Positions 37,678-45,073 of a stretch of 64,000 nt of DNA are shown one piece after another. Source of the DNA: Verrucomicrobiia bacterium (GTDB taxonomy: Bacteria > Verrucomicrobiota > Verrucomicrobiia > Verrucomicrobiales > DEV007); contig JAUIAH010000026.1 in NCBI GenBank assembly GCA_030425385.1, positions 1 to 64,000 on the forward strand, given 5' to 3'. Both the position numbers and the translations under genes were made by a program. Each line of letters opens with the position of its first letter. The stretch's first letter is position 1. The notes beneath the pieces are model-generated. The model saw only the letters and a program-made list of their open reading frames with translations, did not search any database and was not told where the DNA came from.

Positions 37678-40600
37678 ATGGCTCGCATCCTCTCGCATCT
37701 GATCTTCCTCGCCAGCATTGGCATCGCCTCTGGAGAGCTGATCATCAGCGAGTTCCTTGCCATCAATGGCCAGGGACTCGTCGACAAAGATGGGGATCAC
37801 TCTGACTGGATTGAGTTGCACAACACAGGGTCGGAGCCCGTGGAATGGACGGGCTGGCATTTGACTGATGATCCTGACAACCTTACGAAATGGCGCCTTC
37901 CCAAAGGCTCTCTGGCGCCTGACACTTACACGATCATTCACGCTTCGGGGAAGGATTTCGCCAGTCTCTTCCATCCTGAGATCCATGCCAACTTCAGCTT
38001 GCAGGGGGACGGCGAATACCTCGCATTGGTGAAGCCCGATGGGCTCTCAATCGCTCAAGAGTTCGCTCCTTCCTTCCCCGAGCAGCGGCGGGACGTTTCC
38101 ACGGGCCTTGCCCCTGACGGCACCCTCGCGCGGTTCCCCACCCCCACCCCGGGCGCTGCCAATGGAGAACCCAGCGCGGGGATCGTGGCTCCGGTGCGAT
38201 TCAGCGTCACGCGAGGGATCATCAATGAGCCGTTCATGCTTCAACTTCACTGTGACACTCCAGAGGCGACCATTCGCTTCACCACGTCTGGCAAGGCACC
38301 CTCCCTCTTCACGGCACAGACCTATCAAGAGCCCATTCCGATTGCAGAGACCACCATTATTCGGGCGCATGCGGTGCATGACGGATTCATCTCGGCACCG
38401 TTGGAAACACATACCTATCTCTTTCTCGACGACATTCTCCGCCAGGAGACCTTGTCTACGAGCGTGACGGCGCATCCCGTCTATGGCCCCCTCATGCGCT
38501 CGGCCCTATTAGAACATCCCTCCATATCGCTCGTCACGCCGGAACCTGACATTAGCAAAGTCACGGAACAGGAAACATCGGTTGAAATGCTATTCCCTGA
38601 TGGTGCGGATGGCTTTCAAATCGATGCCGGCGTGAAACGCGTGGGCGGTCACAGCTTGAATGCCTATCCCAAGAACAACATGCGTCTCTATTTCCGCAGT
38701 GTTTACGGGAAGGAGGCCTTGCGCTTTCCCCTATTCGAAGACCACCCATATACGGACGTGGCGGCTGATCGCTTTGATCAATTGAATCTTCGCAGCGGCT
38801 CTCATGACAGTCTCTTCTATCTCGGAGCGGCCTCGCCTCCTCAACCACCCAGCAATGGTCAATACCTACGCAATCGTTGGATCAATGACATGCAATTCCT
38901 CATGGGGCATGAATCGCTACGCGGCCGATGGGTGCATGTCTATATCAACGGCCTTTATTGGGGACACTATCAATTGCTCGAACGCAATACTCAGGACTAC
39001 TTTGCCTCCTACCTGGGCGGCAACGAGGAGGACTACGTGGCGGTGAACAAAGGACAAGGCATTGGCAACAGCGATATGAGTGCCTGGAGCGCGATGCAAG
39101 CAGCGCGCCATGACTATGAAGAATTTCTACGCTGGGTAGATATTGAGAATTACGTCGATTATATGCTGCTGAATTATTACTGCGGTAACGATTGGGATTG
39201 GAATCCGGAACAGAATTGGGCAGGCGGTGGTCCGGTGGAGCCTGATCGCGGCGGCATGAAATTCATCGCCTGGGACTCTGACATCATCTTCAGGCGCTTG
39301 AATGACAATAACCTGGGGAAAGGCGGCCCGCACAGCCTCTTCCCGACACTCATGCGCCATGAAGAATTTGCCATGCTGGTGGCCGATCGCATCCAGCAAC
39401 ACTTCCATCACGACGGCTTGCTCACTCCTGACAACGTTGCCAAAGCCTACAACTTTCGCGCCGAACAAATCCGGCTTTCCATCATTCCCGAAACCGCCCG
39501 TTGGGAACGTGGCCGATGGACACGGGACAACCAATGGCAACGCGAATGGGATCGTTTGAACGACGAGTTTTTCCCAAACCGAACCGCCGTCGTTCTGGAG
39601 CAGTTCCGCGCGAAAGGGTGGTCGGGCGTCACCGCGGCACCGGAGATGCATCCTTTCGGTGGTTATGTCAGCGACGACTTATCGGTGAGACTTTCGAAGG
39701 GACTCTTTGCCACGGGCACCATTCTCTACACCACGGACGGCAACGATCCACGAATGCCCGGTGGCGAAACATCTCCAACGGCTCAAGAGGCAACGGCGCC
39801 ATTCACGCTCAGCGAATCGGCAACCGTGAAGGCGCGCGTCCGCCAAAGCGGAGGCTGGTCCCCCCTCACCAAGGCACGCTTCTTCGTGAATCAGGTGGCC
39901 GCATCTCCCAGCCATCTCACCTTCTCCAAGATTCACTATCGCCCCGCCGCTCCCTCGCCAGAAGAAATCGCCAGCGGCTACGACAGCCGCAAGGATTTCG
40001 AATTTGTGGAGATCCACAATCTGAGCACGGACACCGTGAATCTTGAAGATGTCCGCTTCGACCTGGGGATCCGTTTCACGTTTCAGGACGCTGCCATCCT
40101 GCATTTGCAACCAGGCGAGGGCGTGTTCGTCGTCAGCCACGAGGCCGCTTTCCACGCTCGCTACGGCGAAGGCTTGCCAGTCGCCGGTGAGTTCGCAGGG
40201 AGTCTCTCCAATGATGGCGAAACATTGCGATTGGTGAACCAGGCGGATGAGATTCTGCAAGAGCTGCGCTATGACGACGAGAGTCCCTGGCCAACAGAAG
40301 CGGACGGCGACGGGCATCACCTCCATCTCGCCATCGATGGCAAAGCCTCCACTTCCTCTCCCGATGAATGGCGCGCCAGCCGGATGGAAGATAGCCTAAT
40401 CGCCTCCGAAGACATCACCTACGACCAATGGGCATCGGTCACTTTCGACAACGATGGTGATCCCCAGCCTGACAATGATGCCGACAACGACGGCTTCTCC
40501 AATTTCCTTGAGTATGTGTTCCAGAGCAATCCGAATGATCCCAGTGATCAACCCCTGTTCACCATCGTCCGTGACTCTGAGGGACGCGTGACACTTTCCG

Positions 40601-40791
40601 TGCCCCTACGTGCTCAGCTCAGGGACGCCACGGTGCATCTGCAAGGATCGTCGACGCTGCACAAGTGGCAGAGGCTCTCTCTGGACGAGGAGCCTCTTAC
40701 GATGGACGCAGAAACCACTACTTTCTCCCTGCCCGCGCCCGTTGCCGAACAGCATCCCTTCCTGCGCATGGAAGTTCGGCACGACGGCTAA
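37678..40791 (+). CDS. Secreted LTD-CotH kinase-like protein
   Basis: 1037 residues from ATG 37678, which starts a signal peptide (MARILSHLIFLASIGIASG). Next comes a lamin-tail domain (ELIISEFLAINGQGLVDKDG, DWIELHNTG), then a chitobiase-type C-terminal fold (TPEATIRFTTSGKAP), and a CotH kinase domain at about residues 270-640 (KNNMRLYFRSVYGKEALRFP, FDQLNLRSGSHDS, YINGLYWGHYQLLERN, and KFIAWDSDIIF as the metal-binding aspartate region). A second chitobiase-like repeat (GTILYTTDGNDPRMPGG) and a second lamin-tail domain follow. A Ca-binding DNDGD..DNDADNDGFSNFLEY linker precedes the C-terminal beta domain. CotH kinases phosphorylate extracellular proteins; here the target is unknown. It converges on the AI-2E gene with 10 bases between stops. 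Confidence 0.9.
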   Translation: MARILSHLIFLASIGIASGELIISEFLAINGQGLVDKDGDHSDWIELHNTGSEPVEWTGWHLTDDPDNLTKWRLPKGSLAPDTYTIIHASGKDFASLFHPEIHANFSLQGDGEYLALVKPDGLSIAQEFAPSFPEQRRDVSTGLAPDGTLARFPTPTPGAANGEPSAGIVAPVRFSVTRGIINEPFMLQLHCDTPEATIRFTTSGKAPSLFTAQTYQEPIPIAETTIIRAHAVHDGFISAPLETHTYLFLDDILRQETLSTSVTAHPVYGPLMRSALLEHPSISLVTPEPDISKVTEQETSVEMLFPDGADGFQIDAGVKRVGGHSLNAYPKNNMRLYFRSVYGKEALRFPLFEDHPYTDVAADRFDQLNLRSGSHDSLFYLGAASPPQPPSNGQYLRNRWINDMQFLMGHESLRGRWVHVYINGLYWGHYQLLERNTQDYFASYLGGNEEDYVAVNKGQGIGNSDMSAWSAMQAARHDYEEFLRWVDIENYVDYMLLNYYCGNDWDWNPEQNWAGGGPVEPDRGGMKFIAWDSDIIFRRLNDNNLGKGGPHSLFPTLMRHEEFAMLVADRIQQHFHHDGLLTPDNVAKAYNFRAEQIRLSIIPETARWERGRWTRDNQWQREWDRLNDEFFPNRTAVVLEQFRAKGWSGVTAAPEMHPFGGYVSDDLSVRLSKGLFATGTILYTTDGNDPRMPGGETSPTAQEATAPFTLSESATVKARVRQSGGWSPLTKARFFVNQVAASPSHLTFSKIHYRPAAPSPEEIASGYDSRKDFEFVEIHNLSTDTVNLEDVRFDLGIRFTFQDAAILHLQPGEGVFVVSHEAAFHARYGEGLPVAGEFAGSLSNDGETLRLVNQADEILQELRYDDESPWPTEADGDGHHLHLAIDGKASTSSPDEWRASRMEDSLIASEDITYDQWASVTFDNDGDPQPDNDADNDGFSNFLEYVFQSNPNDPSDQPLFTIVRDSEGRVTLSVPLRAQLRDATVHLQGSSTLHKWQRLSLDEEPLTMDAETTTFSLPAPVAEQHPFLRMEVRHDG

Positions 40792-40801
40792 TCATGCTTC
40801 T

Positions 40802-41941
40802 TCACAAAGAAGAGGACTCGTCAGCAGGAAGTTCTCCGGTCTCCGATTGGCCCTCTTGCCAGGCAGGATTGCCTAACATCTCCACACTCGATTTGCCCAT
40901 GGCCACCGAGATCCAGCGAAATTCTTCCATGTTGTCGAGGATCACCTTGATGAGCATCGTCAGCGGAATGGCGACGAACATGCCGGCGGGGCCCCAGAGC
41001 CAACCCCAGAACAAGGCGGAGAGAATCACCACGAGCGTGGAAAGTCCAAACCGACGCCCGAGAAGCATGGGCTCAATGAAATTGCCTAACGACATGTTGA
41101 TACAGAGGTAGCCCACTCCAATCAACGTCGCCGGCACAATCCCCAGTTGCCATAAGGCGAGCAAACATGGCGGGATGGCAGCGATGATGGACCCAATGGA
41201 AGGGATGTAATTGAGCGCAAACGCAAGCAACCCCCAGAGCAGTGGAAACTCCAAATTGAATGACCACGTCAGCAGGGAGGCGAGCAGTCCCGTGGCGAGG
41301 CTCACCGCGGTCTTGATGTGCAAGTAACGTTGGATGTCCTGCGAGATCTGCCCGAGAAAAGCCAAGTCCGGTCCTTTGGCCTTGAGAATGTCCTCAAGCC
41401 TTGAGGGCATGACAAGCGACTCCGTCATCATGAAGATCATGACGATGAAGATGAAGAAGACGGTTCCAGCGAGGGAGACAAATTGGTCTAACACTTGATT
41501 TGCCGTGGGCAATTCGTAGCTGAAGTGAAAGGCCATGCGCCGGATGACTTCAGAGAAATTCTCCTTACTTTCTTTCAACTGATCAGTCTTGGTAAGGATC
41601 GGTGTTTCTTCGAAAACCTTGTCCCCCCATTGTTCCAATGTCTGCCGCATTTCATCCACGTAAACAGGTGCCTTGGGCAGGAAATCCATCATCACATTGA
41701 CAGTCAGCGCCACAAAGACTCCCAGCAGCGTGAGGTTCACAATCAACGCCACCAGAACCGAGAGCACGTGCGGGATACCTCGGTGATGGAGCCACCCAAT
41801 GAACGGCGCATTGAGCGCTGCAAGAAAGAAAGCCAGGACCACGGGTACAAGGAAACTGCCCGCGACGCGGAGGCCCCCGAGAATGATGAAGAGACATGCC
41901 ACGGCGAGGATCATTCGCAGGCCCGGGGTAAGGATCTTCAT
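40802..41941 (-). CDS. AI-2E/PerM family transporter
   Basis: 379 residues with about eight hydrophobic helices. The central PSIGSIIAAIPPCLLALW and the C-terminal NFIEPMLLGRRFGLSTLVVILSALFWGWLWGPAGMFVAIPL are diagnostic for the AI-2E/PerM (UPF0118) family. Members export signal molecules or serve as sodium/proton antiporters; the substrate here is not inferable. It is the last gene of a minus-strand run, 38 bases after a Gfo/Idh/MocA gene. Confidence 0.93.
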   Translation of the reverse strand: MKILTPGLRMILAVACLFIILGGLRVAGSFLVPVVLAFFLAALNAPFIGWLHHRGIPHVLSVLVALIVNLTLLGVFVALTVNVMMDFLPKAPVYVDEMRQTLEQWGDKVFEETPILTKTDQLKESKENFSEVIRRMAFHFSYELPTANQVLDQFVSLAGTVFFIFIVMIFMMTESLVMPSRLEDILKAKGPDLAFLGQISQDIQRYLHIKTAVSLATGLLASLLTWSFNLEFPLLWGLLAFALNYIPSIGSIIAAIPPCLLALWQLGIVPATLIGVGYLCINMSLGNFIEPMLLGRRFGLSTLVVILSALFWGWLWGPAGMFVAIPLTMLIKVILDNMEEFRWISVAMGKSSVEMLGNPAWQEGQSETGELPADESSSL

Positions 41942-41979
41942 CTTGCCTGGGAACTAACGCAGGTTCGGACCGCTGTCGA

Positions 41980-43023
41980 CTATTTCGCGAGGTCCCCACG
42001 CGCCGTGAGAGGCAGGCGGACAAGCGAATCGTCGCGATAGGCGCGCTGAGCAGCAAGCGCGATCCGCGTGCCGCACCAGCCATCTTCCACCGTGACCGGG
42101 GCCGCCTTTCCTTCCAGGCAGCACTGCACAAAGGCCTGTAATTCATCGCGATACGCGGTCTCGAAGCGCTCGAGAAACCCCTGGCTGCAGAGACGGCGCA
42201 CCCCATGCCCGTCGAGGATCTCCACGTGATTGCGCTGGGGCACCGTACCGACGCGCAGTGATCCCTCGGTGCCAATCACCTCTGTTTCGACCTGATAGCC
42301 ATGAGCCGCCATTCGCCCGGCAAAGACAAAGAGCATGGCTTGATTCTCAAACTTCAGAAACGCCCCCACATGATCCCCATCGTCATGCGCCGCGAAGGCC
42401 TCATGCGCGTAACACCCTCCGCCAGCCACCACTGACACAGGCTCTGAATCGAGCAGCCACCTCGCGAGATCAAAGTCGTGCACCGCCATGTCGAGAAACT
42501 GCCCCGCACTGTGCGGCAGGTAGGCGAGGGCCCCATCGATCGCTGCTGCGGGATCCACACTGTAGCTACGGACAAGCATGGGGCGCCCAATCTCGCCCGC
42601 GTCGAGACGCCGTTTCACTTCGCGATACGACGGGTCAAATCGCCGCATGAATCCTAGCATCACCACCTGATTGGGATGCGCCCGGCAACAGGCCATCACT
42701 TCCACACACTCCTCCTCACGCGTGCCTAGTGGCTTCTCACAAAAGACATGCTGCCCCGCAGCCAACGCCATCTTGATGTGCGCGCAATGACAGTCGGAAG
42801 GCGTGCTCAGGACGACGGCATCCAAGGCCGCCTCCGCCAGCATCCGCTCATAATTCGCAAACACCGGCGTCCCGGGAAACGATTCCTCAGCCGCCGCCCG
42901 CTCATTTGGTGTCACACTGCAAACCGCGGCCAGCTCAGCATCGCGCAGATGAAAGGCGAGCGTCTCCGCATGGAACTTCCCCAAGCGCCCCAGCCCAACG
43001 GCTCCCACCCGCAGCGGCTTCAT
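41980..43023 (-). CDS. Gfo/Idh/MocA oxidoreductase, inositol 2-dehydrogenase-like
   Basis: 347 residues. Rossmann motif RVGAVGLGRLGKFHAE, catalytic EKP in HVFCEKPLGTREEE, and AGQFLDMAVHDFDLARWLL with the conserved DxxxHDxD block of the inositol dehydrogenase (IolG) branch. It should oxidise a cyclitol or sugar with NAD, but IolG partner genes are absent, so the substrate is not assigned. It overlaps the Trm112-like gene by ATGA (stop and start share 4 bases), implying coupled translation with an apparently unrelated protein. Confidence 0.9.
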   Translation of the reverse strand: MKPLRVGAVGLGRLGKFHAETLAFHLRDAELAAVCSVTPNERAAAEESFPGTPVFANYERMLAEAALDAVVLSTPSDCHCAHIKMALAAGQHVFCEKPLGTREEECVEVMACCRAHPNQVVMLGFMRRFDPSYREVKRRLDAGEIGRPMLVRSYSVDPAAAIDGALAYLPHSAGQFLDMAVHDFDLARWLLDSEPVSVVAGGGCYAHEAFAAHDDGDHVGAFLKFENQAMLFVFAGRMAAHGYQVETEVIGTEGSLRVGTVPQRNHVEILDGHGVRRLCSQGFLERFETAYRDELQAFVQCCLEGKAAPVTVEDGWCGTRIALAAQRAYRDDSLVRLPLTARGDLAK

Positions 43024-43256
43024 GCCTCTGCCGTCACTTCAGGAATCTCTAACAAGCGATCCAACAGCAGGATGGGAAAACCATCTTCAATCGGATACGC
43101 GCGCTGCCCATCCTCGGTGACAAGGAAATCCTCAGCCTCACTAACCTGACTCCAGTGACTACGCTCGGCGGCATCGGCAGGATGTAAGACCTGCCCACTT
43201 CGAGGACATCGCAAGAGTGCTAGGAGTGCCGGTTCAATCTTCAGAGCTTCAGTCAT
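43020..43256 (-). CDS. Trm112-like small protein
   Basis: 78 residues. The N-terminal LLALLRCPRSGQVLHPADA and C-terminal RAYPIEDGFPILLLDRLLEI match the Trm112/YcaR family. In eukaryotes and archaea Trm112 activates methyltransferases; in bacteria it is a small zinc-ribbon-like protein, often of unknown partner. Only one cysteine of the usual zinc set is visible, so metal binding is doubtful. It overlaps the redoxin fusion by 8 bases and the oxidoreductase by 4. Confidence 0.82.
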   Translation of the reverse strand: MTEALKIEPALLALLRCPRSGQVLHPADAAERSHWSQVSEAEDFLVTEDGQRAYPIEDGFPILLLDRLLEIPEVTAEA

Positions 43257-44943
43257 CTACCGTGAACTGGTAGGTAGCAAAGAACATTTCTTGGAAACTT
43301 TGCTCTCCCCAGGTCACTGGGATCGTGGGGTCTGGATTGTGCGGATTGAGCGCCGAATTGTCCCAGGCATTGCGAATGACAAGCGTTGACCCTTTCGGAA
43401 GCTTGACGGGCTCTTCCAACACGTAAGTGCGTTGCCAGTTGAAGTTATAGTTAGGAACCGAAAGCAGATCCTCCTCCGACCCATCGGGTAGGCGCGCGTG
43501 AAAGCTCATCCGTTTCCCACGGTAATGCATGTGGGGATTCATCGCATACAGCGTGATATCTTTATTCGTCCGGCGTTCGTAGCTTTCGGCGTATTCCCGG
43601 TCACCTGGTGGGATGCGGAATTTCGGGTGAATCACGACTCCCGTGTGGACTTCTTTCTCCACAGGGCCCTCCGCCAAGAAGAAGCCAATCTGGGTTTCGT
43701 CTCTCTCGGGTTTGCCCGATGTGGTGTAGTGCAACTGGAACTTCAATCGGAAACCGGCAGGCAACCGCACGCCCATCCCGTCCGGCGCTGGCCAAGCCGC
43801 AGTTCCCGGAGCGTATCCCGTGAACCACTTCTCATGGCGCCCGCGACTCTTCGATCCTTTGGGATACCCGGTCACGACCACATGGTGCAGCACACGAGTA
43901 TTGTCAGGATTGACCTCCATGCCGCGAAGCCACACATCTTTGTCAAACGGTGTGTCCACCGTGACATACCGATAGTCAATCACGCCCTCAGCGGGAATCT
44001 CTTGCTTGGGTAACTTGAGGACATGGTCCGGCTCGCCCAAGCGCCACTCCGATTGCTCTGGCACGTATCCCTCCAAGGGATCAGGCCCCTCGCCACGAGG
44101 CGAGCCTGCCCGGATCCATGCCAGCACCGTCTCCGTCTCTTCAGGAGTCAGCCCCTGGTCTTCTTGAAATTTACCAATGTGAGGGTCCGCATGCCAAGGG
44201 GGCATCTGTTTGGTAGCGATGACTTCAGCCATCATCTCCGACCAGCCACGCACCTTGCGATGACTCGTCATCGCGAAAGGTCCGATACCTCCTTTCGTGT
44301 GACAAGTGACGCAACGCTTCATCAAGATAGGCGCCACCTGCTCCCCGTAGGATGGCACTTCTGAAGGCCCCATGGTGATCTTGCACCCAGGCGCCTCCGT
44401 CGACGCTACCGGGGGCGCTTCTTCTTTCAAAAGAGCATCAATCGCGTCACGCAGATAATGCTCCGTCGCTTCCGGTTTCTCTTTCTGATAGCTCAGGCGA
44501 TCATCAATCGCTCCCCGGTAGAAGACCTGCGGCCCTTCCGGTTTGATCAAGATCGCCTCCGCCGTCCGGTCGATTTCTAACAAATGCGCTACCGTCTGTG
44601 CCTCGTCTAGGAGGATGGGAAAGTCCATTCCGTAAGTAGCAGCCTCTGACACAATCTCCTCACGCGTATCCTGCAAATTCGCGTTGAGCATGCCGAAGAG
44701 AATTCCCTTCGCTTCGTAAGCGTCACGGAGCCGTTTCAATTCGGGAACGCGCTTCTGCACTAGTGGACAACCATTTCCCTGCACGAAAAGCACGATACCT
44801 TTCACGCCAGGCACCCGACAGTAATAATCGAGTTCATGGTAACGCCCCTCATGGTCCAAGAGGGCGAAATTGGGAACAGCAGAAGCCGCCGCTACCGCTG
44901 TACACAGCAAGGAGAAACAGGAGATTTGGAGAAATCGCATCAT
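43249..44943 (-). CDS. Redoxin / cytochrome c / copper-monooxygenase-like fusion
   Basis: 564 residues from ATG 44943 (a second ATG follows immediately), which begins the signal peptide (MMRFLQISCFSLLCTAVAAASA). A thioredoxin-fold redoxin domain (about residues 24-165) has a single active-site cysteine (GNGCPLVQ) instead of CxxC. A c-type cytochrome (CVTCHTKGG, with QMPPWH as probable axial Met) follows. The last 300 residues resemble copper type II ascorbate-dependent monooxygenases: RVLHHVVVTG, FQLHYTTSG and NPHMHYRGKRM supply His ligands. It should be periplasmic. This three-part architecture is frequent in PVC bacteria and its substrate is unknown. The sigma factor gene lies 130 bases upstream. 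Confidence 0.88.
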   Translation of the reverse strand: MMRFLQISCFSLLCTAVAAASAVPNFALLDHEGRYHELDYYCRVPGVKGIVLFVQGNGCPLVQKRVPELKRLRDAYEAKGILFGMLNANLQDTREEIVSEAATYGMDFPILLDEAQTVAHLLEIDRTAEAILIKPEGPQVFYRGAIDDRLSYQKEKPEATEHYLRDAIDALLKEEAPPVASTEAPGCKITMGPSEVPSYGEQVAPILMKRCVTCHTKGGIGPFAMTSHRKVRGWSEMMAEVIATKQMPPWHADPHIGKFQEDQGLTPEETETVLAWIRAGSPRGEGPDPLEGYVPEQSEWRLGEPDHVLKLPKQEIPAEGVIDYRYVTVDTPFDKDVWLRGMEVNPDNTRVLHHVVVTGYPKGSKSRGRHEKWFTGYAPGTAAWPAPDGMGVRLPAGFRLKFQLHYTTSGKPERDETQIGFFLAEGPVEKEVHTGVVIHPKFRIPPGDREYAESYERRTNKDITLYAMNPHMHYRGKRMSFHARLPDGSEEDLLSVPNYNFNWQRTYVLEEPVKLPKGSTLVIRNAWDNSALNPHNPDPTIPVTWGEQSFQEMFFATYQFTVDD

Positions 44944-45073
44944 CGTGATCTCTGAAGAAACCCCTGGAGCGCGTCCTGTCGCTGCCGAAATCGTTTCAGA
45001 CTGTTGCAAAGACGCTCTGCTCAATCTCATCGACCCCACACTCTGCCTCTTTGCACGAGGTTGGAACTCGAGC

